Assembly: GCA_949077035.1 (NCBI GenBank)
Contig: CARUPR010000011.1
Location: 1-33,971 of the forward strand
Direction of reading: 5' to 3'
Source of the DNA: an uncultured Eubacteriales bacterium
GTDB taxonomy: Bacteria; Bacillota; Clostridia; Christensenellales; UBA1242
Length of the DNA stretch: 33,971 nucleotides
Below the pieces are notes generated by a model. The model had not been told where the DNA came from and did no database searches. It was given only the letters and a program-made list of their open reading frames with translations. Positions 8,488-17,287 of the stretch are shown piece by piece. The stretch's first letter is position 1. Every line of letters starts with the position of its first letter. A program made the position numbers and the translations under genes.

Positions 8488-8516
8488 TTGCCTTAAACAA
8501 AAAATATAGTTATACT
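8488..8516 (+). promoter_or_regulatory. Likely sigma-A promoter of recJ-relA-hemZ
   Basis: TTGCCT (8488-8493) and TATACT (8511-8516) are separated by 17 bases, a good housekeeping promoter. It lies about 50 bases upstream of the recJ start and directly downstream of the preceding terminator. Confidence 0.6.
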
Positions 8517-8566
8517 TAATTCATAAGGTGTTGCTATTTATTTTTTGCAACCATAAGGCGGAGTTT

Positions 8567-10960
8567 ATGATTTTTAAAAAGTTTTTCAATGTAAACGCCG
8601 ATAAAGTTCAATATTTTGCAGATAAGTTTAATTTATCACTTCCTATTTGTGACCTCATTCTTTCAAGAGGGATAAGCTCTGATGAAGAATTTGAGGAATA
8701 TCTTAATCCTAAGATTTTGCATGACCCATTTCTTTTAAAAGATATGGATAGACTTGTTGATAGAGTTAAACTTGCGAGAGAACTTAAAGATAAAGTTCTT
8801 ATCTTTGGCGATTATGATGTTGATGGCGTCAGTGCAACGGCAATTATGATTCAAGCACTGGCAAAGTTTGGAATAAAAGCAGATTATTATCTTCCAAACA
8901 GATATGTGGATGGATATGGTCTGACAAATGCTGTTATAGACAAGGTCTATGACCTTTTTCAACCCAATTTGATTATCACTGTCGATTGTGGAATCTCTTG
9001 TGCGCAGGAAATTGAATATGCAAAATCAAAGGGGATTGAAGTTGTGGTGACAGACCACCATGAAATACCGGAAATTTTGCCAGATACCATTGTGGTAAAT
9101 GCAAAACAGGATAATCAAAATTATCCTTTTAAAGAACTTTGTGGGACAGGTGTTGCATATAAGTTTGCCCAAGCACTTCTTGGTGAGCCTATGGCCGAAG
9201 AATTTTTGCCAATTGCCGCCATTGCAACCATAGTGGATATTGTGCCTCTAAAGGGTGAAAACAGAACTATTGTTTCAAAAGGTTTTAAGCTTTGTGAAAG
9301 ATATCTTCCGATTGGACTAAAAATGATGTTTAAGGAATATGGTCAAAATGTCAAAAATCCAAATTCGACAGGAATATCTTTTAAGATAGGTCCAAAATTA
9401 AATGCTTCTGGCAGAATGGGTGATGCATCCGATTCGCTTAAACTATATCTTGAAACAGATGTTGTAAAAATCAAGAAATATCTTGATAAAATTAAAAAAC
9501 ATAATTTAAAAAGACAGGAAATTTGCAATAAAATCTTTGATGACTGTGAAAAAGCTTTGAAAAAAGTTGATATGAAAAATCAACGTGTTATTTCGCTTGC
9601 TTCCAAAAATTGGGATAAAGGCGTGCTTGGTATAGTCTGCTCAAGACTTGTTGAAAAATATCATAAACCGGTCTTCCTTTTTGTTCAAGAAGGTGAACTT
9701 TTGTCAGGCTCGGGAAGAAGCATTGATGATATAAATATTCACGAACTTTTATCATCTCTTAAAGATATTTTGGTCACCTTTGGTGGTCATTCAATGGCGG
9801 CAGGTCTATCTTTAAAACTTGAAAATTATAAACTTTTTACCCAAAAAATAAACTCGTTTGCTCTTACAAAGATTAATGATAGCGTTTTTATGCCTATAAA
9901 GTATTATGACCTTGAATTAAATGAAGATGATATTACAGAGGACTTTGTAAAACAACTTGCACTTTTAGAGCCTGTTGGCTGTTCAAATCCAAGACCAAGA
10001 TTCAAGATTACTTCACAAGCTGTTGAAATTTTGCCAATGAAAAGGACACCTCAACACGCGAATATTAAGATAGGGAATATAAAACTTGTTTATTTTAATT
10101 ATGTTGACAATCTAATTAAAATTAATTTTTCTCGACAAAAATCTTTTATTTTTGAACTTGAAACGGGCAGCAAAGATGGCAATGTTGTTGCCTTTGATGG
10201 TGGAAGTTTTATTGTTGAAAATGCCTATAAAAAATTAAATGCGATTGAATTAAATCAACTTGCCTTTAATGACCGTGGCGAGGCTAATTATAAACTGTAT
10301 CCAAAAAGTGAATTATTGAATTTTGTCAGTGCAACTTCAAGCTCTGTTTTTGGGACTTGCTTTGTCACATATTCTTGCTTTGATTATGTGGAATTTTGTA
10401 AAGATTATAATACAAAAAGCATATATCATTTTGGTATATATGATAGCAGATTGATAGGTTATAATACTGTGTTATTATCTCCAAAAGGACTTGCGTGGGC
10501 TAAAAACTTTTCAAAAATCGTCTTTCTTTCTCCTGTTGTTGATAAAAATTTCTTGGCGGCATTAAATAAAGTTACTGATGCAGAAATTTATCTTCCTATC
10601 GAAAAAGTTGGTGCCGATTCGCGTAAATTTTCAGGTATCGACCTTTCTCGCAACACTTTTGGTAAGATTTATAAAGAACTTATTAAATTCAACAAAAAAA
10701 CGATATTAAATTATTTTAATTTTTTTGATGCAACCAGTTTGACAGATGGCATTTCATTTTTTACCTTTTATGCCGCTCTTTTGGTGTTTGAAGAACTAGG
10801 CATTATTTCTATAAGTGAAGAGAAAAATTATCAAATAAAAATCAATGAGGGATTGAAAGTGGAACTTTCGCAGTCAAAAATTTATAACAAATTATTGCTA
10901 TTAAAAGATACTCTAAAAGGAGAAGCTATTAATGGAAAGTATGGAAAAGCAGATATTTAA
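8567..10960 (+). CDS. recJ: Single-stranded-DNA exonuclease RecJ
   Basis: RecJ is a 5'-3' exonuclease on single-stranded DNA in recombination and mismatch repair. The start at 8567 has AAGGCGGAG in front and gives 797 residues, close to the long RecJ of Bacillus. The DHH phosphoesterase motifs are present: FGDYDVDG at 80-87, TVDCG at 138-142, VTDHHEIPE at 161-169, and NASGRMGDASDSL further on. The DHHA1 domain carries the GGHSMAAGL signature. The OB-fold and a long C-terminal region follow, the latter typical of Firmicutes RecJ and without obvious motifs. The 3' end overlaps relA by 29 bases, which indicates one operon. An alternative start at 8528 would add 13 residues without a ribosome-binding site. 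Confidence 0.95.
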   Translation: MIFKKFFNVNADKVQYFADKFNLSLPICDLILSRGISSDEEFEEYLNPKILHDPFLLKDMDRLVDRVKLARELKDKVLIFGDYDVDGVSATAIMIQALAKFGIKADYYLPNRYVDGYGLTNAVIDKVYDLFQPNLIITVDCGISCAQEIEYAKSKGIEVVVTDHHEIPEILPDTIVVNAKQDNQNYPFKELCGTGVAYKFAQALLGEPMAEEFLPIAAIATIVDIVPLKGENRTIVSKGFKLCERYLPIGLKMMFKEYGQNVKNPNSTGISFKIGPKLNASGRMGDASDSLKLYLETDVVKIKKYLDKIKKHNLKRQEICNKIFDDCEKALKKVDMKNQRVISLASKNWDKGVLGIVCSRLVEKYHKPVFLFVQEGELLSGSGRSIDDINIHELLSSLKDILVTFGGHSMAAGLSLKLENYKLFTQKINSFALTKINDSVFMPIKYYDLELNEDDITEDFVKQLALLEPVGCSNPRPRFKITSQAVEILPMKRTPQHANIKIGNIKLVYFNYVDNLIKINFSRQKSFIFELETGSKDGNVVAFDGGSFIVENAYKKLNAIELNQLAFNDRGEANYKLYPKSELLNFVSATSSSVFGTCFVTYSCFDYVEFCKDYNTKSIYHFGIYDSRLIGYNTVLLSPKGLAWAKNFSKIVFLSPVVDKNFLAALNKVTDAEIYLPIEKVGADSRKFSGIDLSRNTFGKIYKELIKFNKKTILNYFNFFDATSLTDGISFFTFYAALLVFEELGIISISEEKNYQIKINEGLKVELSQSKIYNKLLLLKDTLKGEAINGKYGKADI

Positions 10961-13031
10961 AATAATAAATGATAATTACAACTTTAATGAAAAAGAATTG
11001 AAAATTATAGATGACATATTAGCTTGTGAATTAAACCTTTCTCGAATCAAAACAATTATAGAACTGATAAATAAAAGCAAGCTTGACAAATCTTCTATTT
11101 TATCTTTTTTGACCTATCAGTTATACAAAATTCAACCCGAAAAAGGGGAGGAAATTATTGCAAAGCTCAATAAAGAAGAGCAAGGAATGGTGCATAATTT
11201 TCAGGTGATAAAAGATATAAACCGCTTGACTGCAAGCGAAGAAATTGATGATATAAAAAGACTCTTTCTTGTCATGGGTAAGGATTTAAGAGTTGTTATC
11301 ATAAAATTATTTGGCATATATTATGATATTTCAGTTTTAAATAATCCACTTGATGAAAGTCAAAGATTGTTTGTAAGACAGGTGAAAGATATTCATGTGC
11401 CTCTTTCAGAACGTTTGGGACTTGATTCATTGAAACAAATTTTGTATGATAATGTCATAAGGCTTGAATATCCTGATGAGTATTTAAGGCTTAAGACAGC
11501 GGTAGAAAGCAAGGAAGAGGAAAATAGAAAACAACTTTCTATAACCAAAAATAAATTGCAAGATATTCTTACAGATTTAAAAATTGATGGCACTATAATG
11601 AGCCGAATCAAGCATATTTCTTCTATTTTTAACAAATTGCACAATAAAAATCTCGAATTAAGTCAAATTTATGATATTTTGGCTATGCGTGTTATTGTCA
11701 ACACAATAGAAGAATGTTATGCAGTTCTAGGCAGAATCCATGGCATTTATAAACCAATGCAAGGAAGGGTTAAGGATTATATTGCAAACCCAAAACCAAA
11801 TGGATATAAGTCATTGCATACAACTATAATTGTAGAAAACCAACATCCACTTGAAGTTCAAATAAGGACTGAAGAGATGAATCGTGAGTCAGAATATGGA
11901 GTATATTCACACTGGCTTTATAAAGAAAAAAAGACAAAACAAGATGCTTTTGACCAAAGGATGACATGGTTTAGGCAGACTATTGATAATGCCGAGAAGA
12001 TGTCAAATGAAGATTTTATTGAAACTTTAAAAAGCGACCTTTATGAGGGGATACTTGTGGTGCAAACTCCAAAAGGAAGGGTGCTGGAATTTCCGCAAGG
12101 CTCAACTGTTATAGATTTTGCCTATGCAATTCATTCAGACATCGGCAATAAATGCGTAGGTGCAAAGATAAACAATCAGTTAAAACCATTCACAACACCA
12201 CTTCATAATGGAGATATTGTTGAAATAATAACAAATCCTCATTCAAAAGGACCTTCTCGTGATTGGCTTAAAGTTGTGAAAACTGCAAGTGCTAGAAGTA
12301 AAATTAAGGCGTTTTTCAAAAATGAACTTAAGGACGAAAATATTAAACTTGGCAAATCAATGTTTGTGCAAGCTATGCAAGACAGAGGGTTTAATTCTTC
12401 ACAACTTTTGACAGAAAATTATATTGCAGATATGTTGAAAAAATACAATCTTGAAACACTAGAAGAGCTTTATGCTTCAATAGGTTCTGGCTCACTTTCT
12501 GCAACAGGTTTGCTTGGAAGATTTATCACTTTATACAACAATGAGAAAAAACATGTGCCAAAATTTGAAAATGTTGTTCATCTTAAGAGAAATAAAGATG
12601 GTGTTTTGGTAGATGGTGACAGCGGAATGCTTGTCCGTTTTGCACGATGTTGCAATCCTATAGAAGGTGATGACATTATAGGTTATATTTCAAGAGGTCG
12701 AGGCGTGACAATACATAGAAGCAGTTGTCAAAATCTCAATTATCTTGAAAAAGATAGATTGATTGATGCTAAATGGCAAAATAAGAAAGATGCGACATTT
12801 ATTGCAAATATAAACATTGTTGCTTCAAAACCGGATACAAATATAGGAAAACTCACAAACCAAATTACAAGTTTAAAAATCACCATAAAAGGTCTTAATG
12901 CAAAAGATATGGGCGATAATTTCTTGTTTAATCTTATAGTGGAAGTAAAAAATAAAACCGACCTTGAAAGGGTGATAAACTCTGTGAAAAACATCAAAAA
13001 TGTTATAAGTGTCTATAGGAGCGAAAGATGA
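10932..13031 (+). CDS. relA: RelA/SpoT (p)ppGpp synthetase with degenerate hydrolase domain
   Basis: This 699-residue long RelA/SpoT homologue makes (p)ppGpp in the stringent response. The synthetase domain looks complete: SRIKHISSIFNKL (224-236), YDILAMRVIV, GRVKDYIANPKPNGYKSLHTT (278-298) and LEVQIRTEEM, EYGVYSHWLYKE (308-332). A TGS domain (about 372-434), a zinc-finger domain with Cys573, Cys574, His595 and Cys599, and a C-terminal ACT-like domain follow. The N-terminal HD region is recognisable only by position: the His, His-Asp and Asp residues that hold the metal in bifunctional enzymes are absent, and the usual LADRLHNMRTL block reads LFGIYYDISVL. It should therefore be a synthetase without hydrolase activity. 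The start has AAGGAG upstream inside recJ; the stop overlaps hemZ as ATGA. Confidence 0.93.
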   Translation: MESMEKQIFKIINDNYNFNEKELKIIDDILACELNLSRIKTIIELINKSKLDKSSILSFLTYQLYKIQPEKGEEIIAKLNKEEQGMVHNFQVIKDINRLTASEEIDDIKRLFLVMGKDLRVVIIKLFGIYYDISVLNNPLDESQRLFVRQVKDIHVPLSERLGLDSLKQILYDNVIRLEYPDEYLRLKTAVESKEEENRKQLSITKNKLQDILTDLKIDGTIMSRIKHISSIFNKLHNKNLELSQIYDILAMRVIVNTIEECYAVLGRIHGIYKPMQGRVKDYIANPKPNGYKSLHTTIIVENQHPLEVQIRTEEMNRESEYGVYSHWLYKEKKTKQDAFDQRMTWFRQTIDNAEKMSNEDFIETLKSDLYEGILVVQTPKGRVLEFPQGSTVIDFAYAIHSDIGNKCVGAKINNQLKPFTTPLHNGDIVEIITNPHSKGPSRDWLKVVKTASARSKIKAFFKNELKDENIKLGKSMFVQAMQDRGFNSSQLLTENYIADMLKKYNLETLEELYASIGSGSLSATGLLGRFITLYNNEKKHVPKFENVVHLKRNKDGVLVDGDSGMLVRFARCCNPIEGDDIIGYISRGRGVTIHRSSCQNLNYLEKDRLIDAKWQNKKDATFIANINIVASKPDTNIGKLTNQITSLKITIKGLNAKDMGDNFLFNLIVEVKNKTDLERVINSVKNIKNVISVYRSER

Positions 13032-14434
13032 CAATAAATACCAATGTAGAGGATTATATTATCGAATTTCAAGATTTATTAAAGCTGTTTGGCCTTAATA
13101 GTATTGACGATAAAATAGAGCATGAAGAAAGTGAAGAAGGCGGGCTTGTTCATAATAAATTTTTATTGACAATCAATGGTTGTCAAAAGGAATTTTTTTA
13201 TGATTATAGCCTTGATAATTCTCTAAACGCTCTTAGAAAAAAATCCTATAAAAAAAGAATGGTGAAAAACTATCTTTATAAAATAATTGCAAATGAATAT
13301 CATCTTTCCCTTTCATGGGGCTCTTTGACTGGTGTAAGACCAACAAAATTTGCCAGAGACCTTGTGATTCATGGTGAAGCAAAAGAACATATCATACCTG
13401 AAATTTTGACTCGTGATTATTTTGTAAATTCTCAAAAGTCAAGACTTGTTGGGCAAATATTAAAAAATCAAAAGGGAATAATCAGAAATGATAACCTAAT
13501 CGACCTTTATATAAATATACCTATCTGTCCTTCAAGGTGCCTTTACTGCTCATTTATTTCAAGTGAAATAAAAAGGGTGGAAAACAGAGTTGATGAATAT
13601 ATCGATTGCCTTATAAAAGAGATAGATTGTGTAAAAGATATAATAAACAAAAAGGCATTTATTGTCAGAAATATCTATATCGGCGGAGGGACACCATCGG
13701 TTTTGACTGCATCGCAGCTTGATAGACTTTTAAGCAAACTTAGATTTCCTGTTCATGAATTTACTGTTGAGTGCGGCAGGCCTGATACGGTGACTGATGA
13801 CAAACTTGATGTATTAAAAAAATATGGTGTAACAAGAATTTCAATCAATCCTCAAACTTTCTGCGAGGCAACACTAAAAAGGATAGGCAGAAAACAGAAA
13901 AACAGCCAAGTTTTAGAGGCATATACAAAAGCGCTTGAACGCGATTTTGTGGTGAATATGGATATTATTGCCGGTCTTCCTGGTGAAAAACTGGGAATAT
14001 TTAAAAGGACTGTTAAAACTTTGCTTGACCTTGCACCTCACAATCTTACGGTGCATACTTTGTCAATTAAAAATGGAGCATTGCTAAGAGATAACACAAC
14101 TTTGGTTGATGATAGAGATGTCGATAAGATGATAGATTTTGCAGAAGAGGAATTTGCAAAAAATGGATATAAACCATATTATCTTTACAGACAAAAAAAT
14201 CAGCTTAAAGGCCTTGAAAATGTTGGATATTATCGTGATGAACATCTTTGTATGTTCAACATTGAAAGTATGGAAGAAACAAATACAATAATTGGAATTG
14301 GAGCAGGGGCTATCAGCAAGAGAGTCTTTAATTTGGAAAACAGAATAGAAAGACAGGCTAATGTGAAGTTTATTGAAGACTATATTGCAAGAATAGAGGA
14401 AATGCTTGAAAAGAAAAAAGAATTTTATAAATAA
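13028..14434 (+). CDS. hemZ: Radical SAM coproporphyrinogen dehydrogenase-like protein HemZ
   Basis: HemZ belongs to the oxygen-independent coproporphyrinogen oxidase family of radical SAM enzymes. The 468-residue product has the HemZ-type N-terminal domain with WGSLTGVRPTKFARDL (97-112), then the radical SAM cluster Cys167-x3-Cys171-x2-Cys174 (CPSRCLYC), the glycine-rich segment IYIGGGTPSVLT, and the HemN-like blocks RISINPQTF, MDIIAGLPGE and LTVHTLSIKNG. The last helix carries Lys/Glu repeats. Start and relA stop overlap as ATGA, a sign of translational coupling. HemZ proteins of this branch are not always haem enzymes, and no other haem gene is in the window, so the true substrate is uncertain. 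Confidence 0.9.
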   Translation: MTINTNVEDYIIEFQDLLKLFGLNSIDDKIEHEESEEGGLVHNKFLLTINGCQKEFFYDYSLDNSLNALRKKSYKKRMVKNYLYKIIANEYHLSLSWGSLTGVRPTKFARDLVIHGEAKEHIIPEILTRDYFVNSQKSRLVGQILKNQKGIIRNDNLIDLYINIPICPSRCLYCSFISSEIKRVENRVDEYIDCLIKEIDCVKDIINKKAFIVRNIYIGGGTPSVLTASQLDRLLSKLRFPVHEFTVECGRPDTVTDDKLDVLKKYGVTRISINPQTFCEATLKRIGRKQKNSQVLEAYTKALERDFVVNMDIIAGLPGEKLGIFKRTVKTLLDLAPHNLTVHTLSIKNGALLRDNTTLVDDRDVDKMIDFAEEEFAKNGYKPYYLYRQKNQLKGLENVGYYRDEHLCMFNIESMEETNTIIGIGAGAISKRVFNLENRIERQANVKFIEDYIARIEEMLEKKKEFYK

Positions 14435-14445
14435 AATGGTTGTTT

Positions 14446-14475
14446 GGTTTTATTAAAATTTTATTTTAAAAAACC
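14446..14475 (+). terminator. Weak AT-rich hairpin after hemZ
   Basis: GGTTTT-A-TTAAAAT pairs with ATTTTAAAAAACC around a three-base loop, giving a 13-bp AT-rich stem with one bulged A. No clean T run follows, so terminator activity is uncertain, but its place just after hemZ and before the rpsO promoter fits. Confidence 0.35.
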
Positions 14476-14507
14476 TTGATAATATTTAATTTTATTTTAA
14501 AAATTAC

Positions 14508-14536
14508 TAGACATCGATTGGTAATTGTGCTATAAT
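14508..14536 (+). promoter_or_regulatory. Strong sigma-A promoter of rpsO
   Basis: TAGACA (14508-14513) and a perfect TATAAT (14531-14536) are 17 bases apart, and TG one base before the -10 makes it an extended -10 promoter. Transcription should begin near 14543, leaving a leader of about 88 bases. Confidence 0.85.
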
Positions 14537-14551
14537 ACTAAAGTCGATTGA

Positions 14552-14601
14552 CCTATTGCACAGTAATTTAGACACCTTCTGACTTATTGCTTTGCTTTAG
14601 G
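14552..14601 (+). promoter_or_regulatory. Structured rpsO leader, candidate S15 autoregulatory RNA
   Basis: The leader can fold into one long imperfect hairpin. CCTA (14552-14555) pairs with TAGG (14598-14601); GCA (14558-14560) with TGC (14593-14595); CAGTAA (14561-14566) with TTATTG (14584-14589, one G-U); and TTAGA (14568-14572) with TCTGA (14578-14582, one U-G), closing a CACCT loop. A CTT bulge and a 2x2 internal loop interrupt the stem. S15 represses its own mRNA through structured leaders in several bacterial groups, so regulation by S15 is a reasonable inference, not shown. Confidence 0.5.
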
Positions 14602-14630
14602 AGTAAAAATTATAAATAGGAGGATTAAAA

Positions 14631-14891
14631 ATGGAAAAGAAAGAAATTATCGAAAAATTTAAACTTTCTGAGAATGATACAGGTTCAGTTCAAGTTCAAG
14701 TTGCTCTTTTGACTGAAAGAATCAATCACTTAAATGAACACTTGAAATTAAACAAAAAAGACAATCATTCACGCCGTGGACTTCTTCAAATGGTTGGTAA
14801 AAGAAAAGGTTTCTTACTTTATCTTAAAGAAAAAGATATTGAAGCTTACAGAAAACTCATTAAAGAACTCGGCATTAGAGAGGTAAAATAA
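14631..14891 (+). CDS. rpsO: 30S ribosomal protein S15
   Basis: S15 is a primary binder of 16S rRNA that organises the platform of the small subunit. The 86-residue product has the normal length and the family signature: TGSVQVQVALLTERINHL (18-35), HLKLNKKDNHSRRGLL, then VGKRKGFLLYLK. The start follows AGGAGG. It has its own promoter and a folded leader, and a terminator-like hairpin separates it from pnp, the usual rpsO-pnp arrangement in which S15 and polynucleotide phosphorylase are partly coregulated. Confidence 0.98.
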   Translation: MEKKEIIEKFKLSENDTGSVQVQVALLTERINHLNEHLKLNKKDNHSRRGLLQMVGKRKGFLLYLKEKDIEAYRKLIKELGIREVK

Positions 14892-14902
14892 TTGATTTTT
14901 GG

Positions 14903-14928
14903 GGGAGATTTTTATTGCTCCCTTTTTT
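14903..14928 (+). terminator. Hairpin and U-tract between rpsO and pnp
   Basis: GGGAG (14903-14907) pairs with CTCCC (14918-14922) around a 10-base loop and is followed by six T. It begins 12 bases after the rpsO stop. It probably ends some rpsO transcripts or protects their 3' end while letting others read into pnp. Confidence 0.7.
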
Positions 14929-14949
14929 AAGTAAAGTTAAGGAGAATTT

Positions 14950-17064
14950 ATGAAAGAAGATGCAAAAATTTATAATATAGAAATAGGTGGAAAAACTGTT
15001 TCTTTTGAAACTGGCAGATTGTGTGAACAGGCAAATGGCTCATGCCTTGTAAAATGTGGAGAAACAGTTGTTATGGTAAATGTAACAATGTCAAAAGAGC
15101 CAAGACCTGGCATTGATTTCTTCCCACTTTCTGTTGATTTTGAAGAAAAAATGTATTCAGTCGGAAAGATTCCTGGTGGATTTAAAAAACGTGAAGGTAG
15201 ACCTGCTGACAAGGCTATCTTGACTTCAAGGCTTATTGACAGACCTTTAAGACCACTTTTCCCAAAAGGTTTTTATCATGATGTTTGCGTGGTTGCAACA
15301 GCACTTTCTGTTGACCCAGATGTTGCTCCAGAACCACTTGCAATGCTTGGCTCAAGTTTTGCTCTTACAATTTCTGATATTCCTTTTATGGGGCCAACAG
15401 GCTCTGTTCAAGTTGGTCTTGTTGATGACAAATTCATCATCAATCCAAATTCAGAAGAAAGAGAAAAATCATTGATGAGCCTTACAGTTTCAGGAACTGA
15501 TGAAGCAGTTTTAATGGTTGAAGCAGGTGCAAAAGAAGTCCCTGAAGAAACCATGCTTGACGCAATTATGTATGCTCATGAAGAAATTAAGAAGATTGTT
15601 GCTTTCCAAAGAAAGGTTAAGGAAGAAATAGGAAAACCTCTCTGTCAAAACTTGGTATATGACATCGTTCCAGATGAAATTAATGAGCAGGTAAGAGTAT
15701 ATGCGGATAAGAAACTTGACCATGCACTTGATACATTTGATAGAGCAGAACGTTCTTCTCGTCAAGAAGAAGTTGATAAAGATGTAAAAGAACATTTTGC
15801 TGAGATTTTCCCTGAATGTGAAAAAATTATTGGACAAGTTTTATATAAAATGACCAAAGAAAAGGTGAGAGCAAAAATTCTTGATAAAGGCGTAAGACCA
15901 GACGGAAGAAAACTTACCGAAATAAGACCAATTTGGTGTGATGCAGGAGTATTACCAAGGACTCATGGCAGTGCCATCTTCACTCGTGGTCAAACACAGG
16001 TGCTTACTACCTTAACTTTAGGCACAGTATCTGATATGCAAAAATTGGAAGGTATTGATGAGGAAGAGGTAAATCGCTATGTTCATCATTACAATATGCC
16101 AGCTTACGCAACAGGCGAAGCAAGGGGTATTAAAAGCCCAGGAAGAAGAGAAATCGGACATGGTGCTCTTGCTGAAAGAGCTTTAGAGCCAGTTATTCCA
16201 AGCGAGGCAGAATTCCCATATGCTTTAAGACTTGTTTCAGAAGTTTTATCTTCAAATGGTTCATCTTCAATGGCATCTGTTTGTGGCTCAACTCTTGCTC
16301 TTATGGATGGAGGAGTTCCTATCACAAGACCAGTTGCTGGTATTGCAATGGGACTTATTAAAGATGAAAACTCAAATAAAGTTGCTGTTCTTTCTGATAT
16401 TCAAGGTCTTGAAGATTTCCTTGGCGATATGGACTTTAAAGTTACCGGAACAAGCGTGGGTGTAACAGCAATTCAAATGGATATAAAAATCAAAGGAATT
16501 GATAAACAAATTTTGACAACAGCTCTTAATCAGGCTAAAGAGGGAAGAATGTTTATCATGAACAAGCTTCTTGAAGAAATAAAAGAACCAAGAAAAGAAC
16601 TTTCAAAATATGCTCCTAAGATTATTTCATTTAATATCAATCCAGATAAGATTAAAGATGTTATCGGCTCTGGTGGAAAGATGATTAATAAGATAATCGA
16701 TGAAACTGGTGTTAAGATTGATATTGATGACAATGGCCTTGTATTTATAGCTTCACAAGATAATGCTATGGCTGAAAAAGCAAAAACAATAATTTTAGGA
16801 ATTGTTGAAGATGTTGAAGTGGGCGATGTTTATGATGGCAAAGTTGTCAGAATTATGAATTTCGGTGCTTTTGTTGAATTTGCAGGAAATAAAGAAGGTA
16901 TGATTCATATTTCAAAACTCTCAAACAAGAGGGTGGAAAAGGTTGAAGATGTTGTCAAAGTTGGTGATGAAGTTGAAATTGAAGTCATTAAAATTGATGA
17001 CAAAGGAAGAATTGACCTTAAAAGAATTGTTCCTAAAACTGAAAAGGAAGAGGAAAATAAATAA
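14950..17064 (+). CDS. pnp: Polyribonucleotide nucleotidyltransferase (PNPase)
   Basis: PNPase degrades RNA from the 3' end using phosphate and can add tails in reverse; it works as a trimer in mRNA decay. The 704-residue product has two RNase PH domains. The first holds FPLSVDFEEKMYSVGKIPGG and RPLRPLFPKGF; the second, more active one holds RPDGRKLTEIRPI, GSAIFTRGQTQVLTT and LALMDGGVPI. An all-helical linker sits between them. The C-terminus carries a KH domain with the GSGGKMINKI loop and an S1 domain with GKVVRIMNFGAFVEF and EGMIHIS. AAGGAG precedes the ATG. It is the second gene after rpsO and ends at a strong terminator. Confidence 0.97.
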   Translation: MKEDAKIYNIEIGGKTVSFETGRLCEQANGSCLVKCGETVVMVNVTMSKEPRPGIDFFPLSVDFEEKMYSVGKIPGGFKKREGRPADKAILTSRLIDRPLRPLFPKGFYHDVCVVATALSVDPDVAPEPLAMLGSSFALTISDIPFMGPTGSVQVGLVDDKFIINPNSEEREKSLMSLTVSGTDEAVLMVEAGAKEVPEETMLDAIMYAHEEIKKIVAFQRKVKEEIGKPLCQNLVYDIVPDEINEQVRVYADKKLDHALDTFDRAERSSRQEEVDKDVKEHFAEIFPECEKIIGQVLYKMTKEKVRAKILDKGVRPDGRKLTEIRPIWCDAGVLPRTHGSAIFTRGQTQVLTTLTLGTVSDMQKLEGIDEEEVNRYVHHYNMPAYATGEARGIKSPGRREIGHGALAERALEPVIPSEAEFPYALRLVSEVLSSNGSSSMASVCGSTLALMDGGVPITRPVAGIAMGLIKDENSNKVAVLSDIQGLEDFLGDMDFKVTGTSVGVTAIQMDIKIKGIDKQILTTALNQAKEGRMFIMNKLLEEIKEPRKELSKYAPKIISFNINPDKIKDVIGSGGKMINKIIDETGVKIDIDDNGLVFIASQDNAMAEKAKTIILGIVEDVEVGDVYDGKVVRIMNFGAFVEFAGNKEGMIHISKLSNKRVEKVEDVVKVGDEVEIEVIKIDDKGRIDLKRIVPKTEKEEENK

Positions 17065-17074
17065 TAATCCTTAA

Positions 17075-17107
17075 TAAAAAATCTCATAATAATTATGAGA
17101 TTTTTTT
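17075..17107 (+). terminator. Terminator after pnp
   Basis: ATCTCATAAT (17081-17090) and ATTATGAGAT (17092-17101) form a nearly perfect inverted repeat, with an A run before it and seven T after it. It ends the rpsO-pnp unit and, being symmetrical, could also stop reverse-strand transcripts that pass the desulfurase gene. The rest of the gap up to 17287 is AT-rich with no gene that I can support. Confidence 0.85.
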
Positions 17108-17287
17108 GTATTTTGCATAGGTTTTATTGTTTAAAAAGTAGTTCTATTATAAATAAATGTAATTCCATGACTAGTATGCAGTAGTTATCATTTTATAACA
17201 TAATAGTTTTAAATTTAGATGATATATTAAATATATCTTATGTTGTTTAGTTTATTTTTTAGTATATTTTAATGTTGTTTTTATGAT

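Noticed and set aside
17108..17287. Small gene or RNA in the gap after the pnp terminator
   Set aside because: The DNA is AT-rich with no frame, stable fold or promoter that I can support.
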